Shown here piece after piece: positions 34,273 to 43,255 of a stretch of 64,000 bases of DNA; positions within the stretch are counted from its first letter, which is position 1; each line of letters begins with the position of its first letter. A program made the position numbers and the translations under genes. Source of the stretch: Caenispirillum bisanense (GTDB taxonomy: Bacteria > Pseudomonadota > Alphaproteobacteria > Rhodospirillales > Rhodospirillaceae); contig NZ_BAAAEP010000001.1 of NCBI RefSeq assembly GCF_039523075.1, positions 186,001-250,000 of the forward strand, given 5' to 3'. A model generated the notes under the pieces. It did no database searches. It was not told the origin of the DNA and saw nothing but the letters and a program-made list of their open reading frames with translations.

Positions 34273-35595
34273 TCAGTCCAGTTCGTTCAGCACATCGCGG
34301 ATGGTGGAGAAGATGATGTCGATGTGTTCCTTTTCGATGATCAGCGGCGGCGACAGGGCGATGATGTCGCCGGTGGTGCGGATCAGCACGCCGCGGTCAT
34401 AGCACTTCAGGAAGGCCTCGAAGGCGCGCGCCGTCGGCTTGCCCTCGCGCGGCTCCAGCTCGATGCCGGCGATCAGGCCCATGTTGCGCAGGTCGATGAC
34501 GTGGCGGGCGCCCTTCAGGCTGTGCACCGCCTCTTCCCAGTACGGCGCCATCTCGGCGCAGCGCTCGAACAGGCCTTCGTCGCGGTAGACGTCCATGGTG
34601 GCGAGGCCGGCGGCGCAGGCCAGCGGGTGGCCGGAGTAGGTGTAGCCGTGGAACAGCTCGATGGCGCCTTCGGGGCCGGTCATGAAGGCATCGTAGATGT
34701 GCTTGCGGGCGAACACGCAGCCCATGGGCACGGCGCCGTTGGTCAGGCCCTTGGCGGCGGTCACCAGGTCGGGCATGACACCGAAGTGGTCCACCGCGAA
34801 GGGGCTGCCGAGGCGGCCGAAACCGGTGATGACCTCGTCGAAGATCAGCAGGATGCCGTGCTTGTCGCAGATGGCGCGCAGGCGCTCCAGGTAGCCCTTG
34901 GGCGGCATCAGCACGCCGGTGGAGCCGGCCATGGGCTCGACGATGACGGCGGCGATGGTTTCCGCCCCGTGCAGGGCGACGATGCGCTCCAGGTCGTCGG
35001 CCAGTTCGGCACCGTGCTCCGGCTGGCCGCGGGAGAAGGCGTTCTTCTCAGGCAGGTGGGTGTGGCGCATGTGGTCGACGCCGGCCAGCAGCGAGCCGAA
35101 GAAGCGGCGGTTGTTGACGATGCCGCCGACCGAAATGCCGCCGAAGCCGACGCCGTGATAGCCGCGCTCGCGCCCGATCAGCCGGGTGCGGGAGGCGTCG
35201 CCACGGGCGCGGTGGTAGGCCAGGGCGATCTTCAGCGCCGTGTCGACGCTCTCCGACCCCGAGTTGGTGTAGAACACATGGTCAAGGTCCCCCGGCATCA
35301 TGGACACCAGACGGCTCGCCAGCTCGAACGCCTTCGGGTGACCCATCTGGAAGGCGGGGGCGTAATCCATCTCCGCCGCCTGCTTCTGGATCGCCTGGGT
35401 GATCTTCGGGTTGCCGTGGCCGGCGTTGACGCACCACAGGCCGGCGGTGCCGTCCACCACCTTGCGCCCCTCGGACGTGGTGTAGTGCATGCCCTCGGCA
35501 GCGACGAACATGCGCGGCGCCGACTTGAACTGCCGGTTGGCCGTGAACGGCATCCAGAACGGGCCAAGATCGTTGACGTTGGGCGCGTCCAGCAT
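34273..35595 (-). CDS. omega-amino acid:pyruvate aminotransferase (probable beta-alanine transaminase)
   Basis: 440-residue class III PLP aminotransferase. TNSGSESVDTALKIALAYHRA and FDEVITGFGRLG are the cofactor-binding segments, and Lys282 in LVTAAKGLTNGAVP forms the Schiff base. GLWCVNAGHGNPKI and FHGYTYSGHPLACAAGLA are typical of beta-alanine:pyruvate transaminases. It would turn the beta-alanine (or 3-aminoisobutyrate) made by the pyrimidine operon into malonate or methylmalonate semialdehyde, for MmsA two genes downstream. Confidence 0.93.
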   Translation of the reverse strand: MLDAPNVNDLGPFWMPFTANRQFKSAPRMFVAAEGMHYTTSEGRKVVDGTAGLWCVNAGHGNPKITQAIQKQAAEMDYAPAFQMGHPKAFELASRLVSMMPGDLDHVFYTNSGSESVDTALKIALAYHRARGDASRTRLIGRERGYHGVGFGGISVGGIVNNRRFFGSLLAGVDHMRHTHLPEKNAFSRGQPEHGAELADDLERIVALHGAETIAAVIVEPMAGSTGVLMPPKGYLERLRAICDKHGILLIFDEVITGFGRLGSPFAVDHFGVMPDLVTAAKGLTNGAVPMGCVFARKHIYDAFMTGPEGAIELFHGYTYSGHPLACAAGLATMDVYRDEGLFERCAEMAPYWEEAVHSLKGARHVIDLRNMGLIAGIELEPREGKPTARAFEAFLKCYDRGVLIRTTGDIIALSPPLIIEKEHIDIIFSTIRDVLNELD

Positions 35596-35728
35596 GAAGA
35601 CCTCCGTGGGGGCTGGGTTTGTGGCCGGTTGAGCCGGCTTTCTCCCAGGCTCCCACTGCGCCGGGTGCTTAACAAGCCGTTTTCTTGCGCTGGCTTAAGT
35701 GCTTGAAAAGACAGATGCGGCGGTGCAC

Positions 35729-35750
35729 CGTGTTCAGGATCGTGAACACG
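35729..35750. promoter_or_regulatory. palindromic operator candidate between the transaminase and XRE-cupin genes
   Basis: Perfect 8-bp arms CGTGTTCA (35729-35736) and TGAACACG (35743-35750) separated by 6 nt. It lies 20 nt before the regulator start and 134 nt before the transaminase start, so it could serve both divergent promoters. Confidence 0.6.
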
Positions 35751-35769
35751 CTTAACGGGGTGCCCCGGC

Positions 35770-36324
35770 ATGACCCTGAACATTGGTGCGAGATTGCGCG
35801 CCGTGCGCCAGCAGCACGGCCTGTCGCAGCGGGAGCTGGCGCGGCGGGCGGGCGTGACCAACGCCACCGTCTCGCTGATCGAAAGCAACGGCATCAACCC
35901 CTCGGTCGGCAGCCTGAAGCGGGTGCTCGACGGCATCCCCATGGGGCTGTCGGAGTTCTTCGCCTTCGAACTGCCGGAGGAAGCCGAACGCAAGGTGTTC
36001 TTCCCCGCCAACGAACTGGTGGAGATCGGGCGCGGCGGCATCAGCTACCGGCAGGTGGGCACCGACCTCACCGGGCGGGCCCTGCAGCTGATCGACGAGC
36101 GCTATGCCCCCGGCGCCGACACCGGCAAGATCCTGCTGCGGCATGAGGGGGAGGAAGGCGGCGTCGTCATCTCCGGCCGGCTGGAGGTGACGGTGGCGGA
36201 GCAGAAGCGGGTGCTCGGCCCCGGCGACGCCTATCTGTTCGACAGCCGCCTGCCGCACCGCTTCCGCAACATCGGCGACGAGCCCTGCACGGTGATTTCC
36301 GCCTGCACCCCGCCCAGCTTCTGA
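35770..36324 (+). CDS. XRE-family regulator with cupin sensor domain
   Basis: 184 residues. The N-terminal helix-turn-helix spans about residues 5-60 (LRAVRQQHGLSQRELARRAG and VTNATVSLIESN). A linker follows, then a C-terminal cupin barrel with LRHEGEEGGVVISGRLEVTV and PGDAYLFDSRLPHRFRN. The domain order is that of PuuR-like regulators, which control amine and amino-acid catabolism. Divergence from the omega-transaminase with a palindrome between them makes it the likely local regulator. Confidence 0.92.
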   Translation: MTLNIGARLRAVRQQHGLSQRELARRAGVTNATVSLIESNGINPSVGSLKRVLDGIPMGLSEFFAFELPEEAERKVFFPANELVEIGRGGISYRQVGTDLTGRALQLIDERYAPGADTGKILLRHEGEEGGVVISGRLEVTVAEQKRVLGPGDAYLFDSRLPHRFRNIGDEPCTVISACTPPSF

Positions 36325-36348
36325 CCCCCCAGGACAAGGAGACGCGCC

Positions 36349-36921
36349 ATGACCAGCCGCCATCCGGCCATCGACCTGATCCTCAACCGCCGCAGCGTGG
36401 CACCGCGCCGGCTGGCCGCGCCGGGGCCGTCGGTGGAGGAGATGCGCACCCTCATCGCCTGCGCCGTCACCGCGCCCGACCATGGCGACCTGCGGCCGTG
36501 GCGCGTTCTGCGGGTGGCGCCGGAGTCGCGGCCGCGGCTGGCCGAGGCCTTCGTCGCCGCCAAGCGGGAACTGGAGCCGGAGCCGACCGAGGTGGCGCTC
36601 GACCGCGCCCGCGCCAAGGCGCACAAGGAGCCGGAAACCCTGGTGGTGATCTTCCGCCCCGACCGCAACGCCAGCATTCCGGTGCAGGAACAGGCCATGA
36701 GCGTCGGCGCCGCCTGCATGAACATCCTGCTCGCCGCCGAGGCCATGGGCTACGGCGGCATGCTCATCAGCGGCGGCGAGGTGACGACGGCCGCCTTGCG
36801 CAAGGCCTTCGGGCTGGCGGAGGGGGAGGAGCTGGTGGGCTTCATCGGCCTCGGCACCGTCGCCAACCCGCCCGGCCCGCGCGACCGGCCGGCGCCGGAG
36901 GACGTGCTGGCGGAGTGGTAG
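36349..36921 (+). CDS. nitroreductase family protein
   Basis: 190 residues from ATG 36349 (AAGGAG upstream). It is a short nitroreductase of the YdjA type: LILNRRSVAPRRLAAPGPS binds FMN phosphate, and AVTAPDHGDLRPWRVLRV, VGAACMNILLAAEAMGYGG and LVGFIGLGTV complete the flavin fold. FMN-dependent NAD(P)H oxidation of unknown substrate. It follows the XRE-cupin gene by 24 nt and is probably co-transcribed. Confidence 0.9.
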   Translation: MTSRHPAIDLILNRRSVAPRRLAAPGPSVEEMRTLIACAVTAPDHGDLRPWRVLRVAPESRPRLAEAFVAAKRELEPEPTEVALDRARAKAHKEPETLVVIFRPDRNASIPVQEQAMSVGAACMNILLAAEAMGYGGMLISGGEVTTAALRKAFGLAEGEELVGFIGLGTVANPPGPRDRPAPEDVLAEW

Positions 36922-36934
36922 GCGCGGGGCGGCG

Positions 36935-38206
36935 TTAGAACCGCTCCAGCCCCAGGCCGCGGATGTCCACCTCCGGCTCCCGCCCCGATACCAGGTCGGC
37001 GATGATGCGGCCGGAGCCGACGCTCATGGTCCAGCCGAGCACCCCGTGGCCGGTGTTCAGGAACAGGTTCGGCAGCGGCGAGCGGCCGAGGATCGGCACC
37101 GAGTCCGGCGTCTTCGGCCGCAGGCCGCACCAACGGTCCGCCGCGTCGTAATCGCCGGCCAGCGGGAACAGGCGGCGGGTGTTGCGGACGATGGTTTCCG
37201 CCCGTCGCGGCCGCAGGGTGGTGTCCCAGCCCGCCAACTCGGCGGTGCCGGCGGCGCGCAGGCGGTCGCCGAGGCGGGAGAACACCATCTTGTAGGCGCC
37301 ATCGGTGACCGACACGGTGGGCGCCCCCGGCGCATTGCCGGGCAGCGGATCGGACACCGGCACGGTGATGGAATAGCCCTTGGCGGGATAGATCGGCAGC
37401 CGCAGGCCAAGGTCGCGGGCGAGCAGGGGGCTCCAGCTGCCCAGCGCCAGCACGTAGGCATCGGCGACGAAGGTGCCGGCATCGGTGCGCACGCCGGTGA
37501 CGACGCCGGCGCGGCTGTCGATGCCCTGGATGGTGACGCCATGGCGGAAGTCCACCGCCAGCCGCTCCGCCGCCAGGGCGGCGAGGCGGCGGGTGAACAG
37601 GTGGGCGTCGCCGCTTTCGTCGTCGGGGAAGTGGATGCCGCCGCGCAGGGTATCGGCCACATGGCTCAGCGCCGGCTCCACCGCCAGGGTGCCGGCAAGG
37701 TCGTGAACGCTGCTGGCGAGGCCGTTGGCGGCCACATGGGCGGCGAGGCGGCGGCCCTCCTCGAACTCCCGCTCGTCGTGGAACACCTGCAGGATGCCGA
37801 GGCGCCGCTCGTCGTAGGTGATGCCGGTGGCGGCGCGCAGGGCCTTCAGGCTGGCCCGGCTGTAGAGGGCGATGCGCAGCGCCCGCTCGGTGTTCAGCGC
37901 GGCGCGGGCCGGCGTGCAGTTGCGCAGGAAGCGCATCAGCCACAGCCACAGCGCCGGGTCCCACCGCGCCCAGCGGAACACCAGCGGCGCATCGGGGTCG
38001 CCCAGCCACTTCAGCGCCATCAGCGGCGTGCGCGGTCCGGCCCAGGGCTCCACATGGCTGGCGGAAATCTGGCCGCCGTTGGCGAAGCTGGTTTCGAGGC
38101 CGGGGCCGGGCTGGCGGTCGATCACCGTCACCTCGTGGCCGGAGTCGGCCAGGAACCAGGCCGCCGCCGTGCCGACGACGCCGGCACCCATCACCAGGAC
38201 CTTCAC
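36935..38206 (-). CDS. dadA: D-amino acid dehydrogenase
   Basis: 423 residues from GTG 38206, chosen because the FAD fold VKVLVMGAGVVGTAAAWFL begins there. DAO/FAD-dependent oxidoreductase with TVIDRQPGPGLETSFANGGQIS, IYPAKGYSITVPV, LRPKTPDSVPILGRSPLPNL and NTGHGVLGWTMS, all DadA landmarks. It oxidises D-alanine and other D-amino acids to keto acids, passing electrons to the membrane quinone pool. It converges on the nitroreductase gene with 13 nt between the stops. Confidence 0.93.
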   Translation of the reverse strand: MKVLVMGAGVVGTAAAWFLADSGHEVTVIDRQPGPGLETSFANGGQISASHVEPWAGPRTPLMALKWLGDPDAPLVFRWARWDPALWLWLMRFLRNCTPARAALNTERALRIALYSRASLKALRAATGITYDERRLGILQVFHDEREFEEGRRLAAHVAANGLASSVHDLAGTLAVEPALSHVADTLRGGIHFPDDESGDAHLFTRRLAALAAERLAVDFRHGVTIQGIDSRAGVVTGVRTDAGTFVADAYVLALGSWSPLLARDLGLRLPIYPAKGYSITVPVSDPLPGNAPGAPTVSVTDGAYKMVFSRLGDRLRAAGTAELAGWDTTLRPRRAETIVRNTRRLFPLAGDYDAADRWCGLRPKTPDSVPILGRSPLPNLFLNTGHGVLGWTMSVGSGRIIADLVSGREPEVDIRGLGLERF

Positions 38207-38363
38207 TTGCGCACCCCCGCCGGTCGTGTGATCCAGCCTGTATATAGCCCTCCCGGCGCCAGGGCGAAAGCGTCGCGGCCCCGACTTCGGAGCGTTTGCA
38301 TCCGCCGGCGGGAGGGGTACCTTGTTGGCATTGCTCGTCAGGCCACGCGGAGGGACTTGCACC

Positions 38364-39836
38364 ATGGCTGCCGACGCCGCCCTGCTGACGGTGGAGGAAA
38401 TGGCCCGCGCCGATCAGGCCGCCGCCGCCCGCGGGGTGCCGACCCTGACCCTCATGGAGGCCGCCGGCCATGCGGTGGCCCAGGCGGTGTGGCGGCGCTT
38501 TTCCCGCCGGCCGGTGCTGGTGGCCTGCGGCCCCGGCAACAACGGCGGCGACGGCTTCGTGGCCGCCCGCCTGCTGGCCCGCCGCGGCTGGCCGGTGACG
38601 GTGGCGCTGCTGGGCGATCCGGCGGCGCTGAAGGGCGATGCCGCCGCCATGTTCGCCCGCTGGCGCGGCCCGGTGGTGCCCCTGCACGCGGCGCTGCTGG
38701 AGCGCCGGCCGCTGGTTATCGACGCCCTGTTCGGCGCTGGCCTCACCCGCGACCTGGAGGGGCCGGCGCTGGACGTGGTGGAGGCCATCAACGCCCGCGG
38801 GCTCGACTGCGTGGCGGTGGACGTGCCCTCCGGCGTCGACGGCAACAGCGGGCTGGTGCGGGGGGCGGCGCCGCGCTGCGGGCTCACCGTCACCTTCTTC
38901 CGCCGCAAGCCGGGCCATGTGCTCTATCCCGGACGCGGCCTGTGCGGCGAGCAGGTGGTGGCCGACATCGGCATCCCGGCGGCGGTGCTGGGGCAGGAGG
39001 TGACGCCCACCGCCTTCCTCAACGGTCCGGCCCTGTGGCAGCTGCCGCAAGCGCGGGCGGAGGATCACAAGTACCGCCGCGGCCATGCGGTGGTGATCGG
39101 CGGCGGCACCATGACCGGCGCCGGCCGCCTGGCGGCGCGGGCGGCGCGGCGGCTGGGGGCGGGGCTGCTGACCGTCGGCTGCCCCGACTCGGCGCGGCTG
39201 GTCTATCAGCTGGACGCGCCCGGCAGCATCGTGCGGGCGGTGGACGGGGCCGGCGATCTGGCCGAACTGCTGCGGGACGAGCGCTACAATGCCGTGCTGC
39301 TGGGCAGCGGCGGCGGTCGCGGGCCGCTGCTCGCCAGCATGGTGCTGACGGCGGCGGAGGCGGGCAGGGCGCTGGTGCTCGACGCCGATGCCCTGACCAG
39401 CTTCGAGACGGCGCCGCAGACCCTGTTCGACACCCTGCGGGCGCCGGCGGTGCTCACCCCCCACGCCGGCGAGTTCGCCCGCCTGTTCCCCGACCTGGAC
39501 GGTGACAGGCTGATGAAAGCCCGCGCCGCCGCGCAACGATCGGGCGCGGTGGTGGTTCTGAAGGGACCGGACACGGTGATCGCCGCCCCCGACGGCCGCG
39601 CCGCCATCAACGCCAACGCGCCGCCGACGCTCGCCACCGCCGGCAGCGGCGACGTGCTGGCGGGCATGGTGCTCGGCCTGCTGGCCCAGGGCATGCCGGC
39701 CTTCGAGGCGGCCGCCGCCGCCGTCTGGCTGCACGGCGCGGCGGCGGCGGCCTTCGGCCCAGGGCTGGTGGCGGAGGACATCCCCGAGGCGATTCCCGTT
39801 GTTCTGCGGGCGCTCTCGGACCACACTGAAGACTGA
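38364..39836 (+). CDS. nnr: bifunctional NAD(P)H-hydrate epimerase / ADP-dependent dehydratase
   Basis: 490 residues. The N-terminal YjeF_N epimerase (about 10-220) has ACGPGNNGGDGFVAARLL and VAVDVPSGVDGNSG. The C-terminal YjeF_C carbohydrate-kinase-like dehydratase (about 235-485) has YRRGHAVVIGGGTMTGAG, LTPHAGEFARLFP and TLATAGSGDVLAGMV. The fusion repairs hydrated NADH and NADPH. ATG 38364 has a GGAGGG ribosome site. Confidence 0.95.
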   Translation: MAADAALLTVEEMARADQAAAARGVPTLTLMEAAGHAVAQAVWRRFSRRPVLVACGPGNNGGDGFVAARLLARRGWPVTVALLGDPAALKGDAAAMFARWRGPVVPLHAALLERRPLVIDALFGAGLTRDLEGPALDVVEAINARGLDCVAVDVPSGVDGNSGLVRGAAPRCGLTVTFFRRKPGHVLYPGRGLCGEQVVADIGIPAAVLGQEVTPTAFLNGPALWQLPQARAEDHKYRRGHAVVIGGGTMTGAGRLAARAARRLGAGLLTVGCPDSARLVYQLDAPGSIVRAVDGAGDLAELLRDERYNAVLLGSGGGRGPLLASMVLTAAEAGRALVLDADALTSFETAPQTLFDTLRAPAVLTPHAGEFARLFPDLDGDRLMKARAAAQRSGAVVVLKGPDTVIAAPDGRAAINANAPPTLATAGSGDVLAGMVLGLLAQGMPAFEAAAAAVWLHGAAAAAFGPGLVAEDIPEAIPVVLRALSDHTED

Positions 39837-39876
39837 CGTCCAACCTGTTGGACGCGCACAAGAAACAGGGAACGCC

Positions 39877-41331
39877 ATGACCGAACAGACGGCGCCGAGC
39901 TTCTTCGAACGGTTGAAGAACCTGACCTCGCTGTGGCGCGACATCGCCTCGCCGGCCCGCGGCGAGCCGCTGCCGCCGCTGCGCCCCGACCTGCCGGAGG
40001 AGGACGCCGTCAAGGTACGGGCGCAGATGCAGGCCTGCCTGGAAGGGCGCGGCGGCGACGTTTCCGCCCGCGCCCGCGCCGCCGACCTCGGCCGCGCCTT
40101 CCTGTCGCTCGACAGCCACGGTCGGGAACGCTTCCTGCGCCTGATGGCGGCGGACTTCGACACCGACCACGGCGCCGTGCTGGCCTGCTGCGCCGCCCTG
40201 TCCAAGGCTGAGACGGTGGAGCAGCGGGCGCGCGCCGAGCAGGCCCTGCGCGCCCAGCTGGAGGCGCCGCGGGTGCGCCTGCTGACCCAGTTCAACGCCC
40301 TGCCGGACGGCGTGAAGTTCCTGGTCGACATGCGGGCGGAGCTGATGCCGCTGGCCCGCCGCAGCCGCGACCTGGGCGGGCTGGAGGGCGACCTGAAGGC
40401 GCTGCTGATGTCGTGGTTCGACGTCGGCTTCCTGGAACTGCACCGCCTCACCTGGCAGAGCCCGGCGGTGGTGCTGGAGAAGATCATCGCTTACGAGGCG
40501 GTGCACACCATCCACGGCTGGGACGACCTGAAGAACCGCCTGGACAGCGACCGCCGCCTCTACGCCTTCTTCCACCCGCGCATGCGGCACGAACCGCTGA
40601 TCTTCGTCGAGGTGGCGCTGGTGGACGGCATGGCCGGGCACGTGCAGCCGCTGCTGGACACCGACGCCCCGGTGATGGACCCGACCACCGCCGACACCGC
40701 CATCTTCTACAGCATCAACAACGCCCAGCGCGGGCTGGACGGCATCAGCTTCGGCAACTTCCTGATCAAGAAGGTGGTGGAGGAACTGAGCCACGAGTTC
40801 CCCAACCTCAAGACCTTCGCCACCCTGTCGCCCATCCCCGGCTTCCGTGGCTGGCTGGACGAGACGCTGGCCGAAGGCGAAACCGGCCTGCTGACCCCGG
40901 CGGAGCGCAAGGTGCTGACCGCCGCGTGGCGCCAGCACGCCGGCGACGGCGATGCCCTGGCCGCCAAGGGCAGCCTGAAGGCCATGCTGGCGGTGGACGG
41001 CTGGCACGACGAGCCGGTGCTGGAACAGGCCCTGCGGGCGCCGCTGCTGCGCCTGTGCAGCCGCTATCTGGCGCAGGAGAAGCGGGTGAAGGGCGATGGC
41101 GACACGCCGCGGGCACGCGATCCGGTCGCCCACTTCCACCTCTCCAACGGCGCCCGGGTAGAGCGGCTGAACTGGCTCGGGGACATTTCCGCCAAGGGAC
41201 TGAAGCAGTCCTGCGGCCTGATGGTCAACTACCTGTACAAGCTCAACGAAATCGAGCGCAATCACGAGCAGTACAAGGGCCAGGGCAAGGTCGCCACCTC
41301 CAGCGTCATCAAGGGCCTGCTGAAGGACTAG
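39877..41331 (+). CDS. malonyl-CoA decarboxylase
   Basis: 484-residue MCD-family protein: a helical N-terminal oligomerisation domain (about 1-160), then the GNAT-fold catalytic domain with WFDVGFLELHRLTWQSPA, RLYAFFHPRMRHEPLIFVEV, FYSINNAQRGLDGISFGNFL and LKTFATLSPIPGFRGWL. NEIERNHEQYKGQGKVATS closes it. It decarboxylates malonyl-CoA to acetyl-CoA. It follows the NAD(P)H-hydrate repair gene by 40 nt. A role in clearing malonyl-CoA near the malonate-semialdehyde pathway is plausible but not shown. Confidence 0.95.
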   Translation: MTEQTAPSFFERLKNLTSLWRDIASPARGEPLPPLRPDLPEEDAVKVRAQMQACLEGRGGDVSARARAADLGRAFLSLDSHGRERFLRLMAADFDTDHGAVLACCAALSKAETVEQRARAEQALRAQLEAPRVRLLTQFNALPDGVKFLVDMRAELMPLARRSRDLGGLEGDLKALLMSWFDVGFLELHRLTWQSPAVVLEKIIAYEAVHTIHGWDDLKNRLDSDRRLYAFFHPRMRHEPLIFVEVALVDGMAGHVQPLLDTDAPVMDPTTADTAIFYSINNAQRGLDGISFGNFLIKKVVEELSHEFPNLKTFATLSPIPGFRGWLDETLAEGETGLLTPAERKVLTAAWRQHAGDGDALAAKGSLKAMLAVDGWHDEPVLEQALRAPLLRLCSRYLAQEKRVKGDGDTPRARDPVAHFHLSNGARVERLNWLGDISAKGLKQSCGLMVNYLYKLNEIERNHEQYKGQGKVATSSVIKGLLKD

Positions 41332-41365
41332 GGCTGGCCTCGCTGCGACGGTGCGGACAGAAGAA

Positions 41366-41393
41366 CGGGGCGGCTTCCTGCGAAGCCGCCCCG
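41366..41393. terminator. bidirectional terminator between convergent genes
   Basis: An 11-bp perfect stem (41366-41376 with 41383-41393), 6-nt loop, placed 34 nt after the decarboxylase stop and 25 nt before the leftward chemoreceptor stop. Confidence 0.75.
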
Positions 41394-41418
41394 TCTGCTT
41401 GTGCTGCCCCGGTGGGGA

Positions 41419-42756
41419 TCACACCGAATGGCGGATGTCGTAGAGGAAGCTGTCCACCTGCGACTTCAGGCGTTCGGACTGGTTGCTCAGCTCGCGGGCG
41501 GCGGTCAGCACCTCGCCGGCGGCATGGCCGGTTTCCGTCGCCGCCTCGGTGACGGTGGAGATGTTGGAGGTCACCTCGCTGGTGCCGCTGGAGGCCTGCT
41601 GGACGTTGCGGGCGATTTCCTGGGTCGCGGCGCCCTGCTGTTCCACCGCGGCGGCGATGGCAGAGGCGATCTCGTTGATGCGGCCGATGGTGCCGGTGAT
41701 GCCCTGGATGGCGCCGACGGCGCTGTGGGTGGCGTTCTGCACCTCGGTGATCTGGCGGCTGATGTCTTCCGTCGCGCGGGCGGTCTGGTTGGCGAGGTTC
41801 TTCACCTCGCCGGCGACCACGGCGAAGCCCTTGCCGGCATCGCCGGCGCGCGCCGCCTCGATGGTGGCGTTCAGCGCCAGCAGGTTGGTCTGGCTGGCGA
41901 TGTCGTTGATGAGCTTCACCACCTCGCCGATCTTGCCGGCGGCGGTGGCGAGGCCGTTGACCAGCTGGTTGGTGCGTTCCGCCTCTTCCACCGCTTCGGA
42001 GGAGATGCGGTTGCTCTCCGCCACCTGCCGGCTGATCTCGGAGATGGAGGCGTGCAGCTCCTCGGCCGCCGCCGCCACCGTCTGGACGTTGCCGGCGGCC
42101 TGTTCCGCCGCGTTGGCGACCAGGGTCGACTGCGACGAGGTGCGATCGGCGGTTTCGGCCATGTTCTGCGAGGTGGACTGTAGCTCGGTCGCCGCCGCGG
42201 CGACGATCTCCACCATGGCATGCACCTCGTTCTCGAACTTGGAGGCGTGCTCGTTCAGGGTGCGGGCGGCGGTCTCGCGGGCGGTCTGGATGTAGACCGA
42301 GATGGCGACGTCCATGTCCAGGAACACCGCCTTGTTCACCGCCGTCAGCATGGCGGCGGCGCGCTCCGGCTTCTTGCGGTAGTGGGTGTAGACCAGCTGG
42401 ACGATCTTGTTCAGGGTGAAGGCATAGGCGGCGATGTACCAGCGCGGCTCCAGGCCCACCCGCTCGTGGGTGCGGCCGATGATCACCACCTGCCGGAAGT
42501 AGGCGTCGCCGAACTCGCCGGAGAACACGTTGTCGAGCCAGTGCTTGCGCTGCTGGTCGCGGGCGTGGCGGATGCTGGCGTCGCTGCCGAACAGGCGGGC
42601 GACGGCCGGCGTCTGGCGGACGTAGCCGTAGAAGGCGTCGAGCACGGCGTCGATGTTGCTCGCCAGAATGCCGCGGAACTCGCGCAGCAGGCCGCGGGTT
42701 TCCTCGTCAACCTGCAGGAAGCCCAACCGACCGACGCGATCCAGATCGTCCGACAT
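41419..42756 (-). CDS. globin-coupled soluble methyl-accepting chemotaxis protein (HemAT-like)
   Basis: 445 residues from ATG 42756 (GGAGAG upstream; the longer frame runs through a tRNA gene). Residues 1-165 form a sensor globin, with proximal His97 in IGRTHERVGLEPRWYIAAYAF. A coiled-coil linker leads to the MCP signalling domain, whose conserved hairpin tip includes ASQTNLLALNATIEAARAG and GKGFAVVAGEVKNLANQ. There is no membrane segment and no CheR-docking pentapeptide. By analogy with HemAT it should bind oxygen through heme and direct aerotaxis. No che genes are in the window. Confidence 0.93.
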   Translation of the reverse strand: MSDDLDRVGRLGFLQVDEETRGLLREFRGILASNIDAVLDAFYGYVRQTPAVARLFGSDASIRHARDQQRKHWLDNVFSGEFGDAYFRQVVIIGRTHERVGLEPRWYIAAYAFTLNKIVQLVYTHYRKKPERAAAMLTAVNKAVFLDMDVAISVYIQTARETAARTLNEHASKFENEVHAMVEIVAAAATELQSTSQNMAETADRTSSQSTLVANAAEQAAGNVQTVAAAAEELHASISEISRQVAESNRISSEAVEEAERTNQLVNGLATAAGKIGEVVKLINDIASQTNLLALNATIEAARAGDAGKGFAVVAGEVKNLANQTARATEDISRQITEVQNATHSAVGAIQGITGTIGRINEIASAIAAAVEQQGAATQEIARNVQQASSGTSEVTSNISTVTEAATETGHAAGEVLTAARELSNQSERLKSQVDSFLYDIRHSV

Positions 42757-43001
42757 CTCACTCTCCGCCGCTGCATTGTTTTCCGGGCCGGCGTCCTCAT
42801 CCGATCGGTTCGCACCTAGCCCTGTTGCGCCTGTCCATATACCATTTCTCAGCCCTTGAAAACGGTGAAGCGGGGCAAACGCCATGCTTCGGCGGAAGGT
42901 CATATACCAAAGTGCATAGGGTATGAGGGCGACGGAGCGCAGGTCGTTGCCGCGTGGTCTTGACGCGGACGCCCATCCGTTGCACAAGACCGGTTTCCGG
43001 C

Positions 43002-43086
43002 GCGGCCGTGGCGGAACTGGTAGACGCACTGGATTTAGGTTCCAGCGCCGCAAGGTGTGTGGGTTCGAGTCCCTCCGGCCGCACCA
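43002..43086 (+). tRNA. tRNA-Leu (anticodon UAG)
   Basis: 85 nt with a long variable arm (class II). The acceptor stem GCGGCCG pairs with CGGCCGC, the anticodon loop TTTAGGT reads TAG, and the T-arm contains GGTTCGAGTCC. Discriminator A and CCA (43084-43086) are encoded. Confidence 0.98.
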
Positions 43087-43255
43087 ATGGGAAACCGTCC
43101 GCATACCGGCCCTCGTCGCCGGCCGGTGGTGGGGGTCCGTCGTGCGTCGTTATTTTTCGCCGGCACAGGTTTGCGGTGCCGGGCGGGTTTGCTATAACCG
43201 CGCCACGTGGCTCGCCCACCGAGTCGATCACAGACACGAGAGATAGAGACTCTAG

